Source of the DNA: Balneolaceae bacterium
GTDB lineage: Bacteria; Bacteroidota; Rhodothermia; Balneolales; Balneolaceae
Direction: 5' to 3'
Assembly (NCBI GenBank): GCA_017640665.1
Contig: JAEPQE010000002.1
Coordinates: 806,001-870,000, forward strand
DNA length: 64,000 nucleotides
In this document: positions 34,945 to 44,109 of the stretch, piece by piece
Numbering within the stretch: the first letter of the stretch is position 1
Layout: each line of letters starts with the position of its first letter
Notes under the pieces: generated by a model
Seen by the model: only the letters and a program-made list of their open reading frames with translations
Database searches by the model: none
Told to the model about the DNA's origin: nothing
Made by a program: the position numbers and the translations under genes

Positions 34945-37317
34945 TTGAATACACTCAGTAAGTACTTTCGGGTCTTAATCGTTTTTTTTGCACTCTCATT
35001 AATTAGTCTTGAGAGTAATGCCCAGCCTGTAGTTCAAAGGGGAGTCTTAGATTTATCAAGATATAACCTTGATGATTCTGAGCCGGTAAAACTAAATGGT
35101 GAATGGCAATTCTTCTGGAAGGAATTGATCGAACCAAGTGCACCGATTCGTAAAATGCCCGAATTGGTTCCATTTCCTCACCTCTGGAACAATTATCCTG
35201 AACTTGGCTCCTTCGGATATGCTACGTATAAGATGAAGATTATTCTTCCTAAGAACTACCCCAAACTCGCCCTTACAATCCCCGATATGTATTCGGCTTA
35301 TGAGTTATTTATTAATGAGAATTTAATTGCAAGCAATGGAGCTGTTGCCACCACAGAAGATGAGTATACTCCTAAATGGATCCCCAAGACGATTCCTCTA
35401 AACCAGTTCGAGTCAAACGAAATAGATATAACCCTTCACATATCAAACTTTGATCATAGTAAGGGGGGAATACGCTTACCCATTTTAATTGGCGAAGAGG
35501 AACAATTGCAAAGAACCCGTGAGATAGAACTCGGTTATACTTTTATTCTTACAGGTAGTCTTATAATGGGGGCTTTATTTTTTATAGGGTTGTACTCTTT
35601 CGGCAAACACGAAAAAACAATTCTCTACTTTGCTCTTTTCTGCCTTGTATACAGCTATCGTATTGTTGGTACAGAATTATACCCTCTTCATTTTCTATTG
35701 CCTGATTTACCCTGGATTTTGACCATCAAGTTTGAGTATATCTCTTTGTATTTATCAGCAGCCCTTTTTGGGATTTTTATAAAACATCTTTACCCGGAAG
35801 AAGTTTCTAAATATGTGATGAATGGCTTCAGTTATGTACTTTTTGGATTTAGTACTGCTGCCCTGTTGTTTCCTCCATACTATTTTACTTATCTGATTAA
35901 CTCATTTTTCATACTGCTTGCTGCTTACATTTTATATTCATCTTATGCTCTTATAAAAGCACACCTTAACAAGCGTGTTGGTTCTAATTTTGCAGTTGCT
36001 AGTCTTATAGTTGTTTTCATCGTGTTCATCTACGATCTCCTTGAATATTTTGTGATTGCAGAAGAAAACCTGTTTGTGAATTTCACGGGCTATATTGCTT
36101 TCTTTTTTCTACAGTCTCTTACCCTTTCAAACCGTTTCTCACACACCTTAAATGTAGCTAAGGAACAAGCAGAAACAGCTTCGGTAGCTAAAACACACTT
36201 CTTGTCTACGATGGGGCACGAACTCCGTACCCCACTCAATGCTGTTATTGGGTTCTCTGAACTATTGCTCGACAGTAAATCTGAAAAAGAAAAAACCCAG
36301 TTTGCTCGAACCATTAAACGAAGCGGTGAGAACCTGCTTAGTATCATCAATAATATTCTCGACTTCACTAAAATCGAATCTTCGGATGTTGAATTCGAGT
36401 ACACCGCTGTTCATATCCCCACCCTACTTGCCGATACGGTAAAAATGTTGGGATCTTTAGCTAACCCCAAAAAAGTAAAACTTAGTTTTAGATTTGATGA
36501 CTCTCTCTCTAATTATATCGAAATAGATGGAACCCGACTTCGTCAAATCCTTATTAATCTTATTGGAAACGCAATCAAATTCACTGATGAAGGGGAAATA
36601 TCCGTTCAGGTTACAACCACAGAATCCATCTCGGAAAAAGGACAAATCCTATTTATAGTGAAAGATACCGGAATTGGTATTCCCGAAGACAAAATGAGCC
36701 TTCTGTTCGATCGTTTCTCACAAATCGAAGCTGAAAGAAACCGAAGATATGGAGGAACAGGACTTGGACTTGCAATAAGTAAGCGTCTGATTGAAGGCAT
36801 GGGTGGCAGAATTTGGGTACAAAGTAAAGAAGGTTCGGGAACTACTTTCTACTTCACAATTAAAACGAAACCTGTCCCAACTTCTAAGGCAGAAGAACTC
36901 GGTCAAAAGTTAGATTCCTCCGAATCTTTATTACCCGATAAAGACATTTCCATTCTGGTAGTAGAAGACAATCTTATAAATCAAAAAGTAGTATTAAAGG
37001 TTTTAGAACGCCTTGGCTTTACCGCAGATATTGCGAATAACGGATTTGAGGCTGTGGAAAAAGTTCAGCAAAAGAGTTACGATTTAGTATTTATGGATAT
37101 GGAAATGCCTGAGATGGATGGCATTGAAGCTACTCAAAAAATAAGGGGATTAGGAGAACTGGCTTCTTCCCCAATTATAATTGCTATGACCGCAAATGCA
37201 ACCTCAGAAGATAAAAACCGTTGTTTTGAAGCCGGAATGCAGGATTTCATTTCAAAACCTATCACATTGCATACAACAGAAACTGCGCTCATAAAATGGT
37301 TCCCAATAAATGTATGA
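34945..37317 (+). CDS. 7TM hybrid histidine kinase with receiver domain (paralog 1)
   Basis: 790 residues. The TTG at 34945 is chosen because it begins a signal peptide (RVLIVFFALSLIS, ending NAQ) and lies clear of the terminator at 34868. The extracytoplasmic 7TMR-DISMED2-like domain (about 25-190, LDLSRYNLDDSEPVKLNGEW) precedes seven membrane helices (about 195-385). HisKA has STMGHELRTPLNAVIG (phospho-His ~H425); HATPase has NAIKFTDEGE, DTGIGIPEDKM and GGTGLGLAIS. The C-terminal receiver has VVEDNLINQK, phospho-Asp ~D718 in VFMDMEMPEMDG and ISKPIT. All catalytic boxes are intact. The output partner is not in this window. Confidence 0.93.
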   Translation: MNTLSKYFRVLIVFFALSLISLESNAQPVVQRGVLDLSRYNLDDSEPVKLNGEWQFFWKELIEPSAPIRKMPELVPFPHLWNNYPELGSFGYATYKMKIILPKNYPKLALTIPDMYSAYELFINENLIASNGAVATTEDEYTPKWIPKTIPLNQFESNEIDITLHISNFDHSKGGIRLPILIGEEEQLQRTREIELGYTFILTGSLIMGALFFIGLYSFGKHEKTILYFALFCLVYSYRIVGTELYPLHFLLPDLPWILTIKFEYISLYLSAALFGIFIKHLYPEEVSKYVMNGFSYVLFGFSTAALLFPPYYFTYLINSFFILLAAYILYSSYALIKAHLNKRVGSNFAVASLIVVFIVFIYDLLEYFVIAEENLFVNFTGYIAFFFLQSLTLSNRFSHTLNVAKEQAETASVAKTHFLSTMGHELRTPLNAVIGFSELLLDSKSEKEKTQFARTIKRSGENLLSIINNILDFTKIESSDVEFEYTAVHIPTLLADTVKMLGSLANPKKVKLSFRFDDSLSNYIEIDGTRLRQILINLIGNAIKFTDEGEISVQVTTTESISEKGQILFIVKDTGIGIPEDKMSLLFDRFSQIEAERNRRYGGTGLGLAISKRLIEGMGGRIWVQSKEGSGTTFYFTIKTKPVPTSKAEELGQKLDSSESLLPDKDISILVVEDNLINQKVVLKVLERLGFTADIANNGFEAVEKVQQKSYDLVFMDMEMPEMDGIEATQKIRGLGELASSPIIIAMTANATSEDKNRCFEAGMQDFISKPITLHTTETALIKWFPINV

Positions 37318-37347
37318 TTTAATTAGCTTGTCGGTTATTATCTTGGT

Positions 37348-40137
37348 TTGGTCAGTTTAAAAAACACGATATCGTTTAAGCGGCTTCTAGAGTTTGCATG
37401 TATTCTTTTTGTGATGTCAGCTTCAATTCAAACAGCTGCCTATGCGCAAATATATGTGAAAAATGGTACTATAGATTTACGAACTCACAATTTTGAGAAA
37501 AGTGAAGTAATACCATTGAATGGCGAATGGGCTTTTTACTGGAATCAACTTCTGGCTCCCGATGGCATAGATTCCAATCTAAGCTATCATCTTCATCCCT
37601 TTACCAAGCTCTGGGGCTCTATTGATTCACTCGATTCCAAAGGCGTAGCTACATACAGGGCAGTAATATATCTTCCTGAAAACTACCCTCCGCTGGCGCT
37701 TGATATCCCAGATTTCTACTCCTCTTATCTGCTTTTCCTTAATGGGAAGGAAATATCAAGGAATGGAACACCTGCCTATACTAAGGAGGCTTACACTCCT
37801 TACTGGCTTCCAAAAACTGTTTCTCTAGGCGAGATTAGATCCGACACGCTGGAATTAGTACTTCAGATAGCTAATTTCGATCATCAAAAAGGGGGTGCCT
37901 ATCTACCTATAAAAATCGGGAAGGCAGAATCTTTATTTGATGCGAGATATATCGAGTATGGTTATTCCTTTGTGTTAACAGGCGCGTTACTAATGGGAGG
38001 CTTATTTTTCTTTGGATTATACCTGTTTGGTCGCCATGAAAATGCAATTCTGTTCTTCTCACTGTTTTGCATTGTTTATAGTTATAGAATTATTGGTTTT
38101 GGATCTTACCCACTCCATTTTTTGATTCAGGAGATTCCATGGATTGCCACTCTGAAACTGGAATACATTACCCTTTTTCTATCAGGATATCTTTTTGGTA
38201 TATATACCCTTAATCTTTACCCCAAAGAAACTTCAAAAAGACTGATTTATTTGTTCTCCGGGGTTTCTCTTCTTTTTTTAGGAATATCACTTTTTTTATC
38301 ACCCGGGATTTTCACACATCTGGTAGCTCCCTACTTTTTAGTATTAATCGCCTACATTCTCTATGCATTCTATGTGTATACAAAAGCTGCAATAAATAAA
38401 AGTATTGGAGCCGGATTTGCACTCGCCAGCACCGGAATTGTATTTATTGTTTTCCTCTATCAAATCATGGTGTATTTCGGCTTATTTGAAGAGATGTTAC
38501 TGCTTAACTTTGTTGGGTATTTAAGTTTCTTCTTCTTTCAATCATTAATTCTTTCGTTCCGCTTTGCCGAATCTTTGAAAATTGCCAAAATCCAGGCTGA
38601 GGAATCCTCTCGGGCTAAATCACAGTTCCTCTCTACCATGAGCCATGAAATCAGAACTCCTCTGAATGCTGTAATTGGTTTATCAGGATTGCTTTCTGAT
38701 AGTGAATTGAACGAAAAACAAAAAGAATTTTCCCAGACTATAAAGACAAGTGGTGAAAGTTTACTAAGTATCATCAATAACATTCTGGATTACTCAAAAA
38801 TTGAATCCGGCAAGCTTGAACTTGAAGAAAGTGAATTCAATTTGAAAGAAGTAATTGAGAACGTTTTTGATCTCACCTTTTCACCGAATTCTAAAAGAGA
38901 TCTTGAACTAATTTACCAGCTTGAAGAAAATGTACCCGAATATATAGTGGGAGATTCTACCCGGTTGCAACAAATACTTATCAATCTCACTTCCAACGCC
39001 ATTAAGTTTACTGAAGAAGGTGAAATTCTGATCAAAGTAAGAGTATCAGAAAAAAACTCTGATCAAATTACTCTGGAGTTTAACGTGAGTGATACTGGCA
39101 TTGGCATCCCGGAAGATCGGATGAATCGATTATTTCAGAGCTTCACTCAAGTAGATGCCAGTTCTACCAGAAAATATGGAGGAACCGGGCTAGGACTGGT
39201 TATCAGTAAACGGATTGTTGAATTTATGGGGGGTAATATTTCGGTTAATAGCGTACCGAACCAGGGAAGCACCTTTACTTTTACCATCAAAGTATTAGCA
39301 AGTAACCGGGAAGATTCTATCACTACTAATAGTGTTCTTGAGGGAAAGCATCTTTTCATTTTAGATGACAATACTACCAATCTCTCTATCCTGAAAGAGC
39401 AGCTCGAACAAAATGATATGAACGTGAGAGTGTACAGCAGTTCTTCTGAATTCCTCGAAAAACTGGATCAGTTATCAACTTACGATTTTGGAATTCTGGA
39501 CATGCAGATGCCCGAGTTAGATGGCATTGAAGTTGCTGAAAAGATCCGGTCGAAATTGGACAAGAATCATTTCCCATTGGTCCTCTTAAGTTCAATCCAT
39601 GAATTGGAGAACGATGAACAAAGAGCTATGTTTAACCTGTATTTAACTAAACCAGTAAAGCAGACTAAATTGCTTAGAAATTTGGAGCGTATGTTCCAGA
39701 AGAAAGAGGAAAACAGAATCGAAAAGGTGGCGGAAAATAAAAAAGGCGAACTTTTTGAAAAAGATCTTTCAATTCTTTTGGTTGAGGATAATCTGATAAA
39801 TCAGAAAGTGGCCACTAAAATTCTGGAAAAAATAGGTCTGGATGCAGATATAGCAAATGATGGCGAGTTAGCATTGGAAATGGTTAAAAATAAGACATAC
39901 GATCTGGTATTTATGGATATGGAAATGCCGGTTATGGATGGGCTCGACTCAACAAGAGCGATTCATGCTGCATCAGATGATTTACCCGCTCTACCCACTA
40001 TAATTGCAATGACAGCCAATGCTTTACCCGGAGACAGGGAGCGTTGTTTGGAAGCAGGAATGAATGATTTTATTTCTAAACCAATCACAGTTGAATCAGT
40101 TCGAACTATTCTTAAGAAATGGTTTAGAGATTTTTAA
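37348..40137 (+). CDS. 7TM hybrid histidine kinase with two receiver domains (paralog 2)
   Basis: 929 residues, TTG start (MVSLKNTISF) with signal peptide (CILFVMSASIQ, AYA-Q). Same domain order as the preceding gene up to the kinase: 7TMR-DISMED2-like sensor, seven membrane helices, HisKA STMSHEIRTPLNAVIG (~H433), and HATPase NAIKFTEEGE, DTGIGIPEDRM and GGTGLGLVIS. Two receivers follow. The first (about 670-790) has LDDNTTNLS, ILDMQMPELDG (~D718) and YLTKPVK. The second (about 805-925) has VEDNLINQK and VFMDMEMPVMDG (~D857). Only 30 bp separate it from paralog 1, so this is a tandem duplication in which this copy has one more receiver. Confidence 0.94.
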   Translation: MVSLKNTISFKRLLEFACILFVMSASIQTAAYAQIYVKNGTIDLRTHNFEKSEVIPLNGEWAFYWNQLLAPDGIDSNLSYHLHPFTKLWGSIDSLDSKGVATYRAVIYLPENYPPLALDIPDFYSSYLLFLNGKEISRNGTPAYTKEAYTPYWLPKTVSLGEIRSDTLELVLQIANFDHQKGGAYLPIKIGKAESLFDARYIEYGYSFVLTGALLMGGLFFFGLYLFGRHENAILFFSLFCIVYSYRIIGFGSYPLHFLIQEIPWIATLKLEYITLFLSGYLFGIYTLNLYPKETSKRLIYLFSGVSLLFLGISLFLSPGIFTHLVAPYFLVLIAYILYAFYVYTKAAINKSIGAGFALASTGIVFIVFLYQIMVYFGLFEEMLLLNFVGYLSFFFFQSLILSFRFAESLKIAKIQAEESSRAKSQFLSTMSHEIRTPLNAVIGLSGLLSDSELNEKQKEFSQTIKTSGESLLSIINNILDYSKIESGKLELEESEFNLKEVIENVFDLTFSPNSKRDLELIYQLEENVPEYIVGDSTRLQQILINLTSNAIKFTEEGEILIKVRVSEKNSDQITLEFNVSDTGIGIPEDRMNRLFQSFTQVDASSTRKYGGTGLGLVISKRIVEFMGGNISVNSVPNQGSTFTFTIKVLASNREDSITTNSVLEGKHLFILDDNTTNLSILKEQLEQNDMNVRVYSSSSEFLEKLDQLSTYDFGILDMQMPELDGIEVAEKIRSKLDKNHFPLVLLSSIHELENDEQRAMFNLYLTKPVKQTKLLRNLERMFQKKEENRIEKVAENKKGELFEKDLSILLVEDNLINQKVATKILEKIGLDADIANDGELALEMVKNKTYDLVFMDMEMPVMDGLDSTRAIHAASDDLPALPTIIAMTANALPGDRERCLEAGMNDFISKPITVESVRTILKKWFRDF

Positions 40138-40221
40138 CACCCGCTTACAATCGTTTACTTCAATTGGTTATGTAGATAAGTATTTTCTTTCATTAACAAA
40201 TTCAGAATACGATCTCACATC

Positions 40222-41523
40222 ATGCGCTCTTCATATAAAATAAATCACTTATTGGCATTAATTCTTTGTTTTGGTTTCCTACAAAGTCACTGTACTACGC
40301 CTTACGAACCAAATGAAGAAAGTGTATCAGAAATTCTGAAAACGCTCAGTTCTGATGAGATGAGAGGTCGGCAGGCGCTTACTGCAGATGTAGCTAAAGC
40401 TGAGGATTTCATAGCTGAAAAATTCAATCAAGCCGGGTTAAGTACATTTCCAGGCCTGAGTGATTTTAAGCAGAGTTTTTCTTTAACAGAAGTTTCTATC
40501 GGGAATGCTTCTTTAGCTTTGGAAGGACAAGAGGTTGGTGACTCTAAATTTTTCGCACTTTTAAATGGTGAGAATATTACTTGGAATGAAGCCTCAATCG
40601 AAACTTCCGTTATTTCTTCGGGAGATAACTTCAGGCAAAAATTCCGGGAATACTCATCTTCAGAGCAAGATTATCTGGTCTTCGTTGACCCTTCTTTTTC
40701 TGATATTTTTGGACGATATCAAACATTCTTCTCGCGGCCTAACCGTATTATTGAGGGTGAAGAAAATGCTAACACACTTTTTATACTAGCCAAGCCTTCT
40801 ACTTCATTTTCTATTAAAATAATCCCGGAAATCCATCAAAAAGAATTGGCAAATGTAGTTGGGGTAATTGAAGGAAAAAGAAAAGATGAATATGTGCTTT
40901 TCTCTGCTCATCACGATCATATAGGTATTCGAACTCCGGTTGAAGGCGATTCAGTCGCTAACGGAGCTAACGATAATGCTTCCGGTGTGACTGCTGTTAT
41001 CGAATTGGCAAAATACTTTAAAAGCTTAGGGACTCCGGAAAGAACGCTTCTGTTTGTCACCTTTACTGCAGAAGAAATGGGAGGCTATGGATCTACTTAC
41101 TTCTCAAAGCAACTGAATCCGGATGAGATAATGGCAATGTTCAATATTGAGATGATCGGAAAACCAGCAGTATCTGGACCAAATACAGCATGGATCACCG
41201 GATATGAGCGATCAAATTTCGGGGAATTGCTTTCCAAAAGTGCAGAAGGAACCATTTATGAGTTCTACCCGGATCCATATCCCCAGCAAAATCTATTCTA
41301 TCGTTCAGATAATGCAACGCTTGCCAGACTTGGAGTTCCTGCCCATACCATAAGTACTACCCCAATTGATGTGGATAAAGACTATCACGAGGTTAGTGAT
41401 CATTTTGAGACCATAAACATCTCTCATTTAACAAACACTATCAAAGCTATTGCAAAAGCAGGTTATGGTATCGTTTCGGGTAAAGACACCCCTACGCGCG
41501 TAGATACAGAGTTAGTAGATTAA
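40222..41523 (+). CDS. M28 family aminopeptidase, exported (probable lipoprotein)
   Basis: 433 residues. Signal LALILCFGFLQSHC; the Cys at 24 suggests a lipoprotein, though His at the -1 position is unusual. M28 zinc-peptidase motifs: FSAHHDHIGIRT (His/Asp), GANDNASGVTAVIELA (bridging Asp), FTAEEMGGYGST (Glu-Glu), NIEMIGKPA, and HEVSDHFETI supplying the last His. It probably trims peptides in the periplasm or at the surface. It overlaps the convergent metZ stop by 4 bp. Confidence 0.9.
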   Translation: MRSSYKINHLLALILCFGFLQSHCTTPYEPNEESVSEILKTLSSDEMRGRQALTADVAKAEDFIAEKFNQAGLSTFPGLSDFKQSFSLTEVSIGNASLALEGQEVGDSKFFALLNGENITWNEASIETSVISSGDNFRQKFREYSSSEQDYLVFVDPSFSDIFGRYQTFFSRPNRIIEGEENANTLFILAKPSTSFSIKIIPEIHQKELANVVGVIEGKRKDEYVLFSAHHDHIGIRTPVEGDSVANGANDNASGVTAVIELAKYFKSLGTPERTLLFVTFTAEEMGGYGSTYFSKQLNPDEIMAMFNIEMIGKPAVSGPNTAWITGYERSNFGELLSKSAEGTIYEFYPDPYPQQNLFYRSDNATLARLGVPAHTISTTPIDVDKDYHEVSDHFETINISHLTNTIKAIAKAGYGIVSGKDTPTRVDTELVD

Positions 41524-42698
41524 TTTGAGTCTTTCATCAAAGCCTGATCAATATCTTCAACTATGTCTTTGATGTTTTCAAGTCCGGTTGAGATTCGAAC
41601 TAATCCGGGTGAGATTCCGACCGTTTCCCGTTCTTCCTCTGATAACTTTGAATGAGTAGTTGATGCCGGATGGGTAGCAATGCTGCGTGTATCTCCAAGA
41701 TTTGCAGAAAGAGACAGCATCTTCAAAGCATCTAAGAAAGTTCTTCCCCGTTCTAATCCCCCTTTTACTTCAAATGTTACGATTCCTCCTCCTTGTCTCA
41801 TTTGTTTCTTAGCCAGTTCATTCTGTGGATGAGATTCCAGGTACGGATACTTCACCATATCAACCCGATTATGCTCACTTAAAAAAGTTGCCAACTCAAA
41901 TGCGTTCGAACAATGCCGGTCCATTCTAACCGCCAACGTTTCCAGGCTTTTTGAAAGTACCCAGCCATTAAAAGGTGACATCGCAGGACCTGTATGCCTA
42001 CTCATAAACATCACTTCTTCGATAAGTTCTTTTCTTCCAAGAATTGCTCCACCCAACATTCTACCCTGACCATCGATAAACTTGGTAGCAGAATGAGTTA
42101 CTATATCAGCACCCCACTCAATCGGGTTTTGGAGGTACGGTGTAGCGAAGCAATTATCTACGTTTACCAGGATATTATGTGCTTTAGCTATTTGGGCTAT
42201 CTTCTCGATATCAATTAAATCAAGCGCCGGGTTTGACGGTGTTTCAAAAAAGAACATTTTTGTTTTTGGAGTGATGGCTCTTTCCCATCCATCGATATCA
42301 TGTATATCCACGTAGTTGTGTGTGATGCCCCACCGTGGCAATAATTGAGTTAGAATCTGATGAGTTGAACCAAAGACCGATCTACATGCGACAATATGAT
42401 CTCCCTGATTCAAAAATGAGGCGATACTTACAAACATAGCCGCCATTCCGGAAGCTGTAGAAATTCCTGCTTCCGCTCCTTCCAGCAGGCAAAGCTTATC
42501 TACAAATTCGTCATTATTGGGATTGGAATACCGGGAGTAAACATTTCCTTCAGCTTCTTTTGCGAATAAAGCTCTCGCATGTTCAGCATCCTCGAACATA
42601 TAACTTGAAGTCGCAAAAATGGGCACTGAGTGCTCTCTTTGCTGAGTTCGCTCTATTTGATGCCGGATGGCTTTGGTTTCAAATTCTTTGTTCTTCAT
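41520..42698 (-). CDS. metZ: O-succinylhomoserine sulfhydrylase / trans-sulfuration PLP enzyme
   Basis: 392 residues. PLP-dependent gamma-family enzyme making homocysteine (or cystathionine) from activated homoserine. Pyridoxal Lys is K206 in VTHSATKFIDGQGRMLGG; the SATK-IDGQGR form is characteristic of MetZ. Other signatures are VYSRYSNPNNDEF, STASGMAAMFV, FFETPSNPALDL and SLSANLGDTRSIATHPASTT. Length is normal. It starts 20 nt inside the end of the OsmC gene on the same strand, so the two are translationally linked. Cystathionine gamma-synthase cannot be excluded. Confidence 0.9.
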   Translation of the reverse strand: MKNKEFETKAIRHQIERTQQREHSVPIFATSSYMFEDAEHARALFAKEAEGNVYSRYSNPNNDEFVDKLCLLEGAEAGISTASGMAAMFVSIASFLNQGDHIVACRSVFGSTHQILTQLLPRWGITHNYVDIHDIDGWERAITPKTKMFFFETPSNPALDLIDIEKIAQIAKAHNILVNVDNCFATPYLQNPIEWGADIVTHSATKFIDGQGRMLGGAILGRKELIEEVMFMSRHTGPAMSPFNGWVLSKSLETLAVRMDRHCSNAFELATFLSEHNRVDMVKYPYLESHPQNELAKKQMRQGGGIVTFEVKGGLERGRTFLDALKMLSLSANLGDTRSIATHPASTTHSKLSEEERETVGISPGLVRISTGLENIKDIVEDIDQALMKDSN

Positions 42699-43113
42699 GT
42701 CCGTTTAGAATAAATGAGGAAGTAATATTTGCAGTTTTTTCAAGCATTTTGGTAACCGAACAATAAGTACCCATCGAAAGCTCAATGGCTCTTTTCACTT
42801 TCTTTTCATCGATCGGACCCTGAAACTCAAAACGCACATGGATATCTGTAAATAGTGAAGGGATAGTATCGGATTCTCTTTCCCCATCAACATAAACGGA
42901 ATAACTATCGATAACCTGCTTCTGTTTTTGGAGAATGGAAAGTACATCCATGGAAGCACATGATCCCAGAGCAACCAACAGCATCTGCATGGGACGGAAG
43001 CCTAGGTTTTCACCACCAATCTTTTCCGAGCCATCTAGTTGAACTTCATATCTATCTTCATTCAGAGCTTTCAAATGAACGGCATTATTCTGGCGATGTA
43101 ACTGAATCTGCAT
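42679..43113 (-). CDS. OsmC/Ohr family protein
   Basis: 144 residues. OsmC-fold peroxidase-type protein with two conserved Cys, C52 in LLVALGSCASMDVL and C118 in SMGTYCSVTKML. That pair fits YhfA-like OsmC proteins more than Ohr. Family members reduce organic hydroperoxides or handle reactive sulfur. Its 3' end overlaps metZ by 20 nt (same strand). The pairing with a sulfur-amino-acid enzyme suggests a thiol/sulfide link, which is inference. Confidence 0.9.
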   Translation of the reverse strand: MQIQLHRQNNAVHLKALNEDRYEVQLDGSEKIGGENLGFRPMQMLLVALGSCASMDVLSILQKQKQVIDSYSVYVDGERESDTIPSLFTDIHVRFEFQGPIDEKKVKRAIELSMGTYCSVTKMLEKTANITSSFILNGHEEQRI

Positions 43114-43219
43114 ACTTTTTCGTTTGAGTGAGCCCTAAATATACACGTATTGCAGAAGGAATTTTAATTCTGATGACTTTTGTTAAATTGAGCAATCATT
43201 TAATCACGATCTTTGCATT

Positions 43220-44020
43220 ATGAAACTCATACTTATCTCCCTGGTACTTTTAAGCACACAAGCCTTTGCTCAGGATTATGCCATTCAACAATTAGAAAAT
43301 TCATCCCGTCATCATGAATGGGTTGAAATTGAATCAAATGGGCGAACGCTCCACACTTTTGTTGCTTACCCGGAAGTTTCAGAAAATGCTACAGTAGTTA
43401 TTGTAATCCATGAAAACCGAGGACTGAATGATTGGGCGCGTAGTTTTGCAGATCAGCTTGCCGGTAAAGGGTTCATTGCTGTTGCGCCAGACTTAATTTC
43501 AAATACCGTGGAAGGTTTTGAAAAGACTTCAGATTTCCCCACCTCTGATGAAGCTCGTTCTGCAATTTATGGTCTTGATCCGGATTTTGTAACCGAAGAT
43601 CTAAAACACGTTCTCTCCTATGCCTATGATATTAAAGCCGGAAATGGGAAAGTAGCTGTAGCAGGTTTCTGCTGGGGAGGATCTCAAACCTTTAGGTTTG
43701 CAACCAATGCAAACGATGGAATTGAAGCTGCGCTCGTGTTTTATGGAACCGGGCCACGGGAAGAAACTTCCTATGAACCCATTGAAGTTCCTGTTTATGG
43801 TTTTTATGGAGGGAATGATAATCGTGTAAATGCTACTATCGAATTTTCTGAAACAGCAATGGCCAAATTCGAAAACCCTTACCACTATGAAATTTATGAC
43901 GGAGCGGGACACGCGTTTATGAGAAGTGGAGACAATCCGGAGCTGGAAGCAGATCATCCAAATAAAATAGCCCGTGATAAATCATGGGAGCGATTGGTTG
44001 TAATTCTGGAGAATCTTTAA
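43220..44020 (+). CDS. dienelactone hydrolase family protein, exported
   Basis: 266 residues with signal peptide (LILISLVLLSTQAFA). Alpha/beta hydrolase of the DLH group: nucleophile C151 in GFCWGGSQTF (Cys instead of Ser, typical of DLH), acid D200 in YGGNDNRVN, and base H231 in GAGHAFMR. The E65 of VIHENRGLN is the usual DLH interacting Glu. It may act on lactones or other esters outside the cytoplasm. Divergent from osmC/metZ, with 106 bp shared upstream region. Confidence 0.9.
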   Translation: MKLILISLVLLSTQAFAQDYAIQQLENSSRHHEWVEIESNGRTLHTFVAYPEVSENATVVIVIHENRGLNDWARSFADQLAGKGFIAVAPDLISNTVEGFEKTSDFPTSDEARSAIYGLDPDFVTEDLKHVLSYAYDIKAGNGKVAVAGFCWGGSQTFRFATNANDGIEAALVFYGTGPREETSYEPIEVPVYGFYGGNDNRVNATIEFSETAMAKFENPYHYEIYDGAGHAFMRSGDNPELEADHPNKIARDKSWERLVVILENL

Positions 44021-44109
44021 TTCTGAATTCCGTGAGAAATCTTATCAATAGTAAATAAGGAAGTCGTTTTTTATGTTCCATCGCTTTTTTCAACAAACAA
44101 CAAACAGCG

